Positions 1 through 8,076 of a DNA stretch of 64,000 nt are shown here, one piece after another. The position numbers and the translations under genes are program-made. The DNA is from Yinghuangia elevatio (GTDB lineage Bacteria; Actinomycetota; Actinomycetes; Streptomycetales; Streptomycetaceae), in contig NZ_JBEZFP010000012.1 of the NCBI RefSeq assembly GCF_040649515.1, forward strand, positions 1-64,000. Direction: 5' to 3'. The notes below the pieces were generated by a model. That model ran no database searches, was not told the DNA's origin, and saw only the letters and a list, made by a program, of their open reading frames with translations. Every line of letters begins with the position of its first letter. Positions within the stretch are counted from its first letter, which is position 1.

Positions 1-94
1 GGCGCCCCGCGGCCCCCGGCCCCCCCGGCCGGCCCCCCCCCCCGCGCGGCCGCGCCCGCGGAACCGTCCCCAGGACCGAAGGGGCACATTCGAC

Positions 95-1591
95 ATGATC
101 CGTACCACCGGCACGGCCGGACGTCCCGGCACGGCCGCGCACATATCCGCGCCGCGACGGCGCCTGACACCCGCCGTCGCGCTGCTGGGCGCCGGGGCGT
201 TCCTCGCCACCGCGACCGTCGCCCTGCCGGGCAGCGGCCCCGCCGGGGCGTCCAGCCACCGCGAGGCGCCGCTGATCGCCACCAGCCCGCAGCTGGACAA
301 CACCGACGTGTACGCGTTCGTCAGCCCCGACAAGACCGACTCGGTCACGCTGATCGCGAACTTCGTACCGTTCCAGGAGCCCAACGGCGGGCCCAACTTC
401 TACCCGTTCGCCGCCGACGCGCGCTACAACCTCAACGTCGACGCGGACGGCGACGCGAAGCCGGACGTGACGTACCGCTTCACCTTCAAGAACCAGGACA
501 AGCGCGGCACCAGCACGTTCCTGTACAACAACGGGCCGGTCACCTCGCTCGACGACGAGAACCTGCTGTTCCGGCAGACGTACACCGTCGAGGAGATCCG
601 CCCCGGCAAGGCCCCGCGCAAGCTCGTCGAGAACGCGGTCGCCGCGCCGTCCAACGTCGGCAAGGCGTCGATGCCGAACTACGGCGCACTGCGCGACGCG
701 GCGCTCACGGACGTGCCCGGCGGAGGCAAGGTGTTCGCGGGTCAGACCGAGGACCCCTTCTTCCTCGACCTGCGCGTCTTCGACCTGCTGTACGGCGGCG
801 ACCTCAGCGAGGTCGGCCAGGACACCGTGGCCGGCTACAACGTCAACACGATCGTGCTGCAACTCCCCAAGGACACCCTCGCGTTGAACGGCGACGCGGC
901 CCGCAACCCGGTGATCGGCATCTGGAGCACCACCGAGCGACGCGGCTTCGACATCGTCACCGAGGACGGCAAGAACCGCGACTGGGGCAAGTTCGTCCAG
1001 GTCTCCCGGCTCGGCAACCCGCTGGTCAACGAGGTCGTCGTACCGGCCGCGCTCAAGGACCGCTTCAACGCCCTGACTCCCGACCAGGACGCGAAGGTGC
1101 CCGAGTTGGTCGACCGGGTCAACAACCCCGAGGTGCCGCAGCTGATCGAGAAGATCTACGGCCTCAAGGCCCCCGCCACGCCGCGCGCCGACCTGGTGGA
1201 GATTTTCCTGACCGGCATCGCCAAGGCCACCAACGGCCCGATCCAGGCGGACCTCAACTCCCAGCTCCTCAACAAGGACGTCGACCCGAAGAAGTTCGTG
1301 CCCGCGGAGGAACTGCGGCTGAACATGTCGGTGCCGCCCGCCGCGAAGCCCAACAGGCTCGGCGTGCTCGGCGGCGACCTGGCCGGCTTCCCGAACGGGC
1401 GCAGGCTGACCGACGACGTCCTGGACATCGAACTCCAGGCCCTGGAAGGCGCCGCGGCCACCGGCAAGCTCGTGCCGGCACTGGCCAAGGGCGACATGGT
1501 CGACGTCAACAACAAGGGCTTCGGCAACTCGTTCCCGTACGTGGGACTGCCGGAGTACTGGCCGGTCAACCGCGCGCTGCCCAAGAGCTGA
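95..1591 (+). CDS. DUF4331 domain-containing secreted protein
   Basis: 498-aa exported protein of unknown function. Residues 1 to about 52 form a signal peptide: an Arg run at 21-23, a hydrophobic Ala/Leu stretch, and a likely cut after AGA before SSHREAP. The SSHREAP motif followed by a DNTDVYAF segment marks the N-terminus of DUF4331 proteins. The start ATG has a GAAGGGG ribosome site. It heads a cluster with a TPR protein and a NicO transporter, all co-directional with short gaps. The family assignment is from motif recognition; no activity can be assigned. The 94 bases upstream are a GC-rich fragment with no readable gene. Confidence 0.85.
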   Translation: MIRTTGTAGRPGTAAHISAPRRRLTPAVALLGAGAFLATATVALPGSGPAGASSHREAPLIATSPQLDNTDVYAFVSPDKTDSVTLIANFVPFQEPNGGPNFYPFAADARYNLNVDADGDAKPDVTYRFTFKNQDKRGTSTFLYNNGPVTSLDDENLLFRQTYTVEEIRPGKAPRKLVENAVAAPSNVGKASMPNYGALRDAALTDVPGGGKVFAGQTEDPFFLDLRVFDLLYGGDLSEVGQDTVAGYNVNTIVLQLPKDTLALNGDAARNPVIGIWSTTERRGFDIVTEDGKNRDWGKFVQVSRLGNPLVNEVVVPAALKDRFNALTPDQDAKVPELVDRVNNPEVPQLIEKIYGLKAPATPRADLVEIFLTGIAKATNGPIQADLNSQLLNKDVDPKKFVPAEELRLNMSVPPAAKPNRLGVLGGDLAGFPNGRRLTDDVLDIELQALEGAAATGKLVPALAKGDMVDVNNKGFGNSFPYVGLPEYWPVNRALPKS

Positions 1592-1661
1592 CCCGACTCT
1601 CTTCGACGGACACCGGCTCGGGGGCGACCGCCCCCGGCCGGGCTCCTTGGGGGGAGCACGC

Positions 1662-3179
1662 ATGACCGAGCAGGTGACCACCACAACGTCCGACGGTACG
1701 GACCGTGCCACCACGCGGACCGGCGGGCCGGTCGACGCGCATCCTGGCGCACGGCCTGGCGCGCAGTCCGCCGCACAGCCCGACGCGCCTCCGCGCGAAC
1801 GCCGCACGCGCGCGCTCCGGTTGCTGGCCGCGACCACCGCCGCCGCGACCCTCCTGACCGGCGTCCCGGCCCTGCTGACCCTCCCGGACGGCAGGTCGGC
1901 CCCGGCGGCGCCCTCCGCCGCGGCGCCGCCCGTACCGGACGCATCCTCCGGCCGCGGTTCGCTCGACGCCGTGATCGCGGCGGCGCAGGGCAAGTTGCGG
2001 AACGCCCCGGACGACGCACGCACCTTGGCAACGCTGGGCGCGGCGTACGTCGAGCAGGCCCGCGTGACCGGCGACCCCGCGTACTACCCGCGTGCCGAGG
2101 AAGCGCTGACACGGGCGCTCGCGTCGAGCACGCCCGGTTCGGCCGCGCACGTACCGGCGCTCGTCGGACTGGCCGCCCTCGCGAACGCCCGCCACGACTT
2201 CGTGACGGCACGGGAGTTCGCCGCGCGGGCCGTGGCGGCGGAGCCCTTCGACGCGGCCGCCCACGGGGCTCTCGCGGACGCACTGACGCAGTTGGGAGCC
2301 GCCGCCGAGGCGACGGCCGCAGTACAGCGCATGCTTGATCTGCGCCCGTCCGTCGCGTCCTTCACGCGGGCGAGCTACGACCTCGAACTGCGAGGAGACA
2401 CGGCCGGCGCGAAAGCCGCGCTGGAACGCGCGCTGGAGATCGCGGCGACGTCGGACGAGATCGCGTTCTGCCGTCGCTACCTCGGCGAACTGGCCCGGCG
2501 TACCGGCGATCCGGCGGGCGCGGTGGCCCACTTCGACGCAGGGCTGCTCGCGTCACCCGGTGACCCCGCCCTGCGCGCGGGACGCGCGGCCGCGCTCACG
2601 GCAGTCGACCGCCGCGACGAGGCGCTCGCGGAGTACGCCGCCGCAACCGCCGCGCTGCCCGTGCCGGGGCTCCTGGTCGAGTACGGCGAACTCCTGGACT
2701 CCACCGGCCGCCCCGCCGAAGCCCGTGCGCAATACGACCTCGCCGCGGCGTCCTTCGCCCTCCTGGAGGCCAACGGAGCACGCGACGACCTCGCCCGCGC
2801 GCAGTTCGAAGCCGATCACGGCGACCCTGCCGAGGCACTGCGGCGGGCCGAGGCCGAGTGGGAGCGCGCGCCGTCCGTCTTCGCGGCGGACGCGCTCGGA
2901 TGGGCGTTCCACCGCAACGGCCGTGACAGCGAGGCATTGGAGTACGCCCGGCGCGCGGTCTCCGGCGGATGGCGCGACCCGCTGCCGGTCGGGCACTTGG
3001 CAGCCGTAGAGGCGGCCGTCGCCCGGCAGGCACAGCCGACGGATGCGCAGGCGCAAGCCGGAGTCCCAGCCCAGACGCAGACGCAGACCCAGACGCAGAC
3101 GCAGACGCAGACCCAGACGCAGGTACAGACGCAGGCGCAGACCCAGACGCAGGCGCAGGCGCGCGGAGGTGCGGCATGA
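1662..3179 (+). CDS. TPR-repeat protein with N-terminal membrane or signal segment
   Basis: 505-aa protein. A basic, Pro/Ala-rich start is followed by a hydrophobic segment at about 52-73, so the rest is probably exported or membrane anchored. About 110-470 is an Ala-rich tandem helical array of TPR type (for example EEALTRALA and AKAALERALEIA). The C-terminal tail is low-complexity Gln-Thr from a hexanucleotide repeat. ATG 1662 is chosen over an upstream TTG because GGGGGGAG sits just before it. The stop overlaps the NicO start (ATGA), so the two are translationally coupled. It may be a scaffold or chaperone for the metal-transport or DUF4331 system; that is inference. Confidence 0.8.
   Translation: MTEQVTTTTSDGTDRATTRTGGPVDAHPGARPGAQSAAQPDAPPRERRTRALRLLAATTAAATLLTGVPALLTLPDGRSAPAAPSAAAPPVPDASSGRGSLDAVIAAAQGKLRNAPDDARTLATLGAAYVEQARVTGDPAYYPRAEEALTRALASSTPGSAAHVPALVGLAALANARHDFVTAREFAARAVAAEPFDAAAHGALADALTQLGAAAEATAAVQRMLDLRPSVASFTRASYDLELRGDTAGAKAALERALEIAATSDEIAFCRRYLGELARRTGDPAGAVAHFDAGLLASPGDPALRAGRAAALTAVDRRDEALAEYAAATAALPVPGLLVEYGELLDSTGRPAEARAQYDLAAASFALLEANGARDDLARAQFEADHGDPAEALRRAEAEWERAPSVFAADALGWAFHRNGRDSEALEYARRAVSGGWRDPLPVGHLAAVEAAVARQAQPTDAQAQAGVPAQTQTQTQTQTQTQTQTQVQTQAQTQTQAQARGGAA
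3071..3160 (+). repeat. CAGACG-type hexanucleotide microsatellite
   Basis: About fifteen imperfect copies of CAGACG/CAGACC/CAGGCG run in frame at the end of the TPR gene and encode an alternating Gln-Thr tail. Slippage in whole hexamers would change tail length without breaking the frame. Confidence 0.9.
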
Positions 3180-4930
3180 CATCCACGGCTACCGGGCCCG
3201 GGACATGGCGGCGGCGCGCGGCCGTCGTCCTCGGGGCCCTCGCGCTGGCCGTCACCGGGCAGTTCGCCGCCGGTCCGGCCGCGTCCGCGCACCCGCTCGG
3301 GAACCTGAGCGTCAACCAGTACCACGGGCTGACCGTGCGGCCGGACCGTGTCGACGACTTCGCGGTGGTGGACCTCGCCGAGATCCCGACGCTCCAGGAG
3401 CGGGAGCGCATCGACACCGACCGCGACGGCACCGCCGTACCCGCGGAACTCGCCGCGTACGCGGGCCGGACATGCGCAGGCGTCGCGGGTGACCTGCGGA
3501 TCACCGTCGACGACCGCCCGTCCTCCGTCCGCGTCATCGCCGCCCGCGCCGAACAGGCGCGCGGCAGCGGCGGGTTGGCCACAACCCGAGTCGAGTGCGA
3601 ATTGACCGCGCCGGTGGACCTCACGCGGGGAGCCCGGCTCAAGGTGGCGACCTCCCACCTCGGCGACCGCGTGGGGTGGCGCGAGTTCACCGCTGTCGGA
3701 GACGGCGTCGCACTGCCGGACGACGGTACGCCGCGGGTCAGTCCGAGCGCGCAACTGCGTTCCTATCCGACGGACTTGCTCAGCTCCCCGCTCGACGTAC
3801 GTGCGATCGATCTGCAAACGCGTCCGGGTACGGATGCGGCGCCCGGCAAGGCGGCCGCGCCGGACGGGCCGCTCCCGGGCTTCGTCGAGGACGCGTACGG
3901 CGCGGTGCAGGACACGTTCGACAACCTGGTCGGCGCCGACCGCATCACGGTGGGCGCGGGTGTCGCGGCCGTACTGCTGGCCCTGCTGCTCGGTGCCTCG
4001 CACGCGGCGCTGCCGGGCCACGGCAAGACGGTGATGGCCGCCTACCTGGCGCTGCGGGGTGCGGACGGGCGGCGGCAGGGCGTACGCGACGCGGTGACCG
4101 TGGGAGCGACGGTCACGCTGACACATACTGCGGGGGTCCTGGTGCTGGGGCTGCTGCTGACCGGTTCCGCATCGCTGACAGGCGACACGGTGATCGCTTA
4201 CCTGGGCGCCGCAAGCGGCGTTCTGGTCGTGGCGGTCGGGGTGAGCCTGCTGCGCGCGGCGCTGCGGGGCCAGGGGCTCGCCCACAGCCACGCGCACGCA
4301 CACGGGGACACCCATGGGCCCATCCACGGGCACGGCCACGCGCACGAACACGGTCACTTGCACGGGCACGGCGACGGCCACCACGCGCACGACGGCCACG
4401 CGCACGAGCACACGCACGAACGCGTCCTCGTCGCAGCGGCCGTTGCCGCGCCGCACCACGACGGACACGGCGCGCAGCCCAGTGCCGCCGGACACACCGC
4501 CGAGCACGGTCACACGCACGCCGACGCCCAGACCCCGGCCCACTCTCACGTGCCTGCGACACGTCCCGAGACGTCGACCGCCCGCCCCCGACGCCGCCTT
4601 CTGGTCGGCATGGGCATAGCCGGCGGACTTGTACCGAGCCCGTCCGCGCTCGTCGTCCTGCTGGGTGCCATCGCTCTCGGCCGGACCGCCTTCGGCGTGC
4701 TGCTCGTGCTGGCGTACGGCCTGGGCATGGCGGCAGTACTGACCGCCGCGGGGCTGCTCCTCGTACGGGTGCGCGAGCGCGTACGCCGACGCCTGCCCGG
4801 CACCTCCCGCCTCGCCCGGCCGACCCGGCCTGTCCTGCGCCGGGCACCTGCCCTCACCGCCCTGTTCGTCGTCGCCGTGGGGCTCGTCCTCGCGTGGCGC
4901 GGACTGTCTTCACCCTCCGCCTTCGGATGA
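3176..4930 (+). CDS. NicO/RcnA-family nickel/cobalt transporter
   Basis: 584-aa membrane protein. A signal-like N-terminus is followed by the HPLGNLSVN segment found in actinobacterial members with an extracellular N-domain. Transmembrane helices begin near residue 260, with a GASHAALPGHGK motif (the NicO His-rich signature). A cytoplasmic loop at about 365-460 is extremely His-rich and a likely metal-binding region. Further helices close the protein. Established family role: Ni/Co export or uptake. The ATG overlaps the TPR stop. The His-rich loop is metal-related by composition; the actual substrate is not shown by sequence. Confidence 0.85.
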   Translation: MTSTATGPGTWRRRAAVVLGALALAVTGQFAAGPAASAHPLGNLSVNQYHGLTVRPDRVDDFAVVDLAEIPTLQERERIDTDRDGTAVPAELAAYAGRTCAGVAGDLRITVDDRPSSVRVIAARAEQARGSGGLATTRVECELTAPVDLTRGARLKVATSHLGDRVGWREFTAVGDGVALPDDGTPRVSPSAQLRSYPTDLLSSPLDVRAIDLQTRPGTDAAPGKAAAPDGPLPGFVEDAYGAVQDTFDNLVGADRITVGAGVAAVLLALLLGASHAALPGHGKTVMAAYLALRGADGRRQGVRDAVTVGATVTLTHTAGVLVLGLLLTGSASLTGDTVIAYLGAASGVLVVAVGVSLLRAALRGQGLAHSHAHAHGDTHGPIHGHGHAHEHGHLHGHGDGHHAHDGHAHEHTHERVLVAAAVAAPHHDGHGAQPSAAGHTAEHGHTHADAQTPAHSHVPATRPETSTARPRRRLLVGMGIAGGLVPSPSALVVLLGAIALGRTAFGVLLVLAYGLGMAAVLTAAGLLLVRVRERVRRRLPGTSRLARPTRPVLRRAPALTALFVVAVGLVLAWRGLSSPSAFG

Positions 4931-4997
4931 ACCGGCCCTGCCCGGGACGACCACGGCACCGGATCCCACCCGTCCGCTCCAGTGAGAGGAAACAGCC

Positions 4998-5423
4998 ATG
5001 ACCCGCACCACGAGCACGATCCGGCGACGGCTCGCCATAGCCGCCGCGGCGTCCGCCCTCGCCCTGCTGACCGCGTGCTCCGGAGGCGGCGGCAAGAAGG
5101 CCGCACCCGCCGCCGGGGACGGCGCGTTCGCTCCCGCGCCCGGCACCGCCGCCTGCCAGGAGCACCAGCGCAACGAGCCCGGCGTCGAGTACACGTCGGA
5201 GGAGGAGGGTGACACCGGCAAGGTGTTCGAGATGCTCCGCCACTACACGGCCAACGGCCTGAAGCCCTTCTGCGACGGCAAGGCGGCAACCGACCTGGAC
5301 AAGCGCTGGGCCGATCTCTTCCTCGGCTTCGGCGCCGATCCGGGGCTGATCGCACCGGAGCTCGGGGGCAGTGGACAGCCTCCCGCGGAGCCCATGGAGG
5401 ACCTGGAGGCAGCGGCCCCCTAA
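4998..5423 (+). CDS. Small putative lipoprotein
   Basis: 141 aa. An Arg-rich N-terminus, a hydrophobic stretch and a lipobox LLTAC (Cys about 27) followed by a Gly run indicate a lipid-anchored exported protein. The mature part has two Cys (in TAACQEH and PFCDGK) that could form a disulfide. No family recognised. AGAGGAAACAGCC before the ATG is a good ribosome site. It follows NicO by 67 bases and may be its last co-transcribed gene. Confidence 0.75.
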   Translation: MTRTTSTIRRRLAIAAAASALALLTACSGGGGKKAAPAAGDGAFAPAPGTAACQEHQRNEPGVEYTSEEEGDTGKVFEMLRHYTANGLKPFCDGKAATDLDKRWADLFLGFGADPGLIAPELGGSGQPPAEPMEDLEAAAP

Positions 5424-5437
5424 AGGTCTAAACCAAT
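5422..5437 (+). promoter_or_regulatory. Possible DasR-like (dre) operator upstream of acs
   Basis: The 16-mer AAAGGTCTAAACCAAT has the GGTCTAnACC core of the published DasR site ACTGGTCTAGACCACT (12 of 16 match). It lies about 100 bases upstream of the acs start. Acetate from N-acetylglucosamine use gives a plausible link to acs, but this is inference. Confidence 0.35.
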
Positions 5438-5529
5438 TTCTTTCGGCCCCTTGTCAGCCCCGCCCCGTCACTGATTCGCTACAGGCGATAGAAGATGTCA
5501 CGCAAAGTCTGTTTGACGGAGGAAAACGC

Positions 5530-7509
5530 GTGAGTGACGCAGCCGAGAACCGCGACGCATTGTCCAACCTGCTCAAAGAGGAGCGCCGCTTCCCGCCGCC
5601 CCCCGCGCTCGCAGCCTCGGCCAATGTGACGGCCGCGGCGTACGCGGCGGCGGACGCCGACCGGCTGGGCTTCTGGGCCGAGCAGGCCGCGCGCCTCTCC
5701 TGGGCGACCGCCCCGACCGAGACGCTGGACTGGTCGAACGCGCCGTTCGCGAAGTGGTTCGCCGACGGCGAGCTCAACGTCGCCTATAACTGCGTGGACC
5801 GCCATGTCGAGGCCGGCCTCGGCGACCGCGTCGCGATCCACTGGGAGGGCGAGCCGGGCGACAGCCGCGCCATCACGTACGCCGAGCTCCAGCGCGAGGT
5901 CTCCAAGGCCGCCAACGCGCTGACCGGGCTCGGCGTCGAGGCCGGCGACCGCGTCGCCATCTACCTGCCGATGATCCCCGAGGCGGTCGTGTCGATGCTG
6001 GCGTGCGCGCGCATCGGCGCGCCGCACTCGGTCGTCTTCGGCGGCTTCTCGGCGGACGCCGTCTCGTCGCGCATCCAGGACGCCGACGCGCGCATCGTCA
6101 TCACCGCGGACGGCGGCTACCGGCGCGGCAAGCCCTCCGCCCTCAAGCCGGCCATCGACGACGCGCTCGCGTCGTGTCCCGACGTACGCAATGTGCTCGT
6201 GGTCCGCCGGACGGGCGAGGACGTCGCGTGGACCGAGGGCCGCGACGTGTGGTGGCACGACGTGGTGGACGCGCAGCCCGACACGCACACCCCGCGCGCG
6301 TTCGCTGCCGAGCACCCGCTGTTCATCCTCTACACCTCCGGCACCACCGGTAAGCCGAAGGGCATCCTGCACACGTCGGGCGGCTACCTGACACAGGCGT
6401 CGTACACCCACCACGCGGTGTTCGACCTCAAGCCCGAGACCGACGTCTACTGGTGCACCGCCGACATCGGCTGGGTCACCGGCCACTCGTACATCGTGTA
6501 CGGCCCGCTCTCCAACGGCGCCACGCAGGTCATGTACGAGGGCACCCCCGACACCCCGCACCAGGGCCGCTGGTGGGAGGTCGTGCAGAAGTACGGCGTC
6601 ACGATCCTCTACACCGCCCCCACCGCGATCCGCACGTGCATGAAGTGGGGCGACGACATCCCCGCGAAGTTCGACCTGTCGTCGCTGCGCGTCCTCGGTT
6701 CGGTCGGCGAGCCGATCAACCCCGAGGCGTGGATGTGGTACCGCAAGAACATCGGCGGCGACCGCTGCCCGATCGTCGACACGTGGTGGCAGACCGAGAC
6801 CGGCGCGATGATGATCAGCCCGCTGCCGGGCGTCACCGAGGCCAAGCCCGGATCCGCGATGCGCCCGCTGCCCGGCATCGCCGCCGACGTCGTGGACGAC
6901 AACGCCCAGCCGGTCCCGAACGGAGGCGGCGGCTACCTCGTGCTGACCGAGCCGTGGCCGTCGATGCTGCGCACGATCTGGGGCGACGACGAGCGCTTCA
7001 AGGACACCTACTGGTCGCGCTGGGAGGGCCTGTACTTCGCGGGCGACGGCGCCAAGAAGGACGAGGACGGCGACATCTGGCTGCTCGGCCGCGTCGACGA
7101 CGTGATGCTCGTCTCCGGCCACAACATCTCGACGACCGAGGTCGAGTCGGCGCTCGTGTCGCACCCGAAGGTCGCCGAGTCGGCGGTCGTCGGCGCGACG
7201 GACGCGACCACCGGGCAGGCGATCGTGGCGTTCGTCATCCTGCGCGGCAGCGCCGCGGAGGCGGAGGGCATCGTCGACGAACTGCGCAACCACGTGGGCG
7301 CGACGCTCGGCCCGATCGCCAAGCCCAAGCGGGTCCTGATCGTGCCCGAGCTGCCGAAGACGCGGTCCGGCAAGATCATGCGCCGCCTGCTGCGCGACGT
7401 CGCGGAGAACCGTGAACTGGGCGACGTCCAGACGCTGACGGACCCGGACAGCGTGCGTCGCATCTCTTTCATTTTGAGTGAGGGCAAGAGCCAGTCCAGC
7501 GAGGACTGA
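5530..7509 (+). CDS. acs: Acetyl-CoA synthetase (AMP-forming), hybrid C-terminus made by prophage insertion
   Basis: 659 aa. Activates acetate with ATP and CoA through acetyl-AMP. It has the adenylate-forming P-loop YTSGTTGKPKG at about 268-278, the WWQTETG motif, and the C-terminal SGKIMRR loop with the catalytic, acetylation-regulated Lys at about 615. The start is GTG 5530 after TTGACGGAGGAAAACGC. The body is full length up to Asp638, but the last 21 residues do not resemble actinobacterial acs tails. The expected tail (SVMDLIQ..KLPSA..SED type) lies 53.8 kb away at the end of the integrase gene. The last codons are thus phage-derived. All catalytic parts precede the junction, so activity is probably kept. 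Confidence 0.93.
   Translation: MSDAAENRDALSNLLKEERRFPPPPALAASANVTAAAYAAADADRLGFWAEQAARLSWATAPTETLDWSNAPFAKWFADGELNVAYNCVDRHVEAGLGDRVAIHWEGEPGDSRAITYAELQREVSKAANALTGLGVEAGDRVAIYLPMIPEAVVSMLACARIGAPHSVVFGGFSADAVSSRIQDADARIVITADGGYRRGKPSALKPAIDDALASCPDVRNVLVVRRTGEDVAWTEGRDVWWHDVVDAQPDTHTPRAFAAEHPLFILYTSGTTGKPKGILHTSGGYLTQASYTHHAVFDLKPETDVYWCTADIGWVTGHSYIVYGPLSNGATQVMYEGTPDTPHQGRWWEVVQKYGVTILYTAPTAIRTCMKWGDDIPAKFDLSSLRVLGSVGEPINPEAWMWYRKNIGGDRCPIVDTWWQTETGAMMISPLPGVTEAKPGSAMRPLPGIAADVVDDNAQPVPNGGGGYLVLTEPWPSMLRTIWGDDERFKDTYWSRWEGLYFAGDGAKKDEDGDIWLLGRVDDVMLVSGHNISTTEVESALVSHPKVAESAVVGATDATTGQAIVAFVILRGSAAEAEGIVDELRNHVGATLGPIAKPKRVLIVPELPKTRSGKIMRRLLRDVAENRELGDVQTLTDPDSVRRISFILSEGKSQSSED
7417..7467 (+). 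other. attL, core GAC at 7441-7443
   Basis: The left prophage junction, inside acs codon Asp638. Upstream (CAGACGCTGACG) is acs; downstream is phage sequence. The identical GAC occurs in frame in attR at 61269-61271. Immediate neighbours differ (acG GAC Ccg here, acC GAC Gcg in attR), so the shared core is only three bases, as expected for a serine integrase with a 2-bp crossover (GA or AC). The 51-bp extent is a typical site size, not measured. Confidence 0.85.
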
Positions 7510-7522
7510 GCCCCAGCCAGAC

Positions 7523-7564
7523 GAAGGACCCCGCACCGTCCAGGCAGACAGTGCGGGGTCCTTC
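7523..7564. terminator. Bidirectional terminator after acs (phage-derived)
   Basis: Perfect 14-bp inverted repeat GAAGGACCCCGCAC with a 14-nt loop. It lies inside the prophage, so in the free phage it would end the integrase transcript. In the lysogen it ends acs and also the minus-strand cargo gene. Confidence 0.85.
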
Positions 7565-7580
7565 GCAGTCAGCTCAGAGG

Positions 7581-8063
7581 CTAGGCGCGCTGCGCTCCGT
7601 CGGGCCACAGGACGTGCACAGGCTTGCCCAGCGAACGCGCGTACTCGACGACGTCAGCGGTGCCGCCCTTCCCTCCCGACGGGCCGCTATCCCACACGGC
7701 AAACATCTCATCGCACTGTGTGACGAGAGCTTCGTTGGCGGCGGTGTAGGCGTCGCGGTTCGCTGTCGCGTAGGGCATCGTCTGAATCTCAGCCGCTCGG
7801 GTGATGAGCGCGTCAAAGTCTTCGCGATAGTGCGGCTTGACCTTCGCCAGTCGGTAGTCCTCAGACGGCAGAACCACGATGAGGCGTCCGCCCAGCTCCA
7901 AGACGACACGAGCGAAAACGGCATCGGCCCCCTGCGCGATACAGCTCACGCCGGTCAGCTCCTGGTCCGGGGTTCCCGCCAGATGTTGGCGTAGGGCATC
8001 GGCGACCAAGAGCGCCGTGGCCGGGGTGATGTTCATGTGCCCGGTGATTCCGTAAGTTGGCAA
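7581..8063 (-). CDS. SLOG-fold (Rossmann-like) nucleotide/ligand-sensing protein
   Basis: 160 aa from TTG 8063 (GGAGATGGAG ribosome site); ATG 8036 is the alternative. YGITGH at the N-terminus, GADAVFA near 50, VLPSEDY near 75, and a C-terminal GGKGGTADVVEYAR followed by PVHVLWP match the SLOG/LOG-type Rossmann superfamily, which binds or cleaves nucleotide-derived ligands. It lies 13 bases downstream of an HTH-TPR regulator on the same strand, so the pair is probably an operon. It sits in the cargo region next to attL. The ligand is unknown. The family includes sensor domains of defence systems such as Thoeris ThsA, so superinfection exclusion is possible but unproven. Confidence 0.7.
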   Translation of the reverse strand: MPTYGITGHMNITPATALLVADALRQHLAGTPDQELTGVSCIAQGADAVFARVVLELGGRLIVVLPSEDYRLAKVKPHYREDFDALITRAAEIQTMPYATANRDAYTAANEALVTQCDEMFAVWDSGPSGGKGGTADVVEYARSLGKPVHVLWPDGAQRA

Positions 8064-8076
8064 GGCTCCATCTCCA

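Noticed and set aside
2596..4549. Long open frames antisense to the TPR and NicO genes
   Set aside because: They are Arg/Pro/Ala-rich shadows expected in GC-rich DNA, lack ribosome sites and domains, and oppose well-supported genes.
5530..7509. acs as a frameshifted pseudogene because of its odd C-terminus
   Set aside because: The odd tail starts exactly at the attachment core and the normal tail is found at the other prophage end, so recombination explains it.
7551..7590. Attachment site in the gap after acs, using the GTCAGC shared with 61352
   Set aside because: The six-base match lies in unrelated terminator sequence; the in-frame GAC junction inside acs explains both ends far better.
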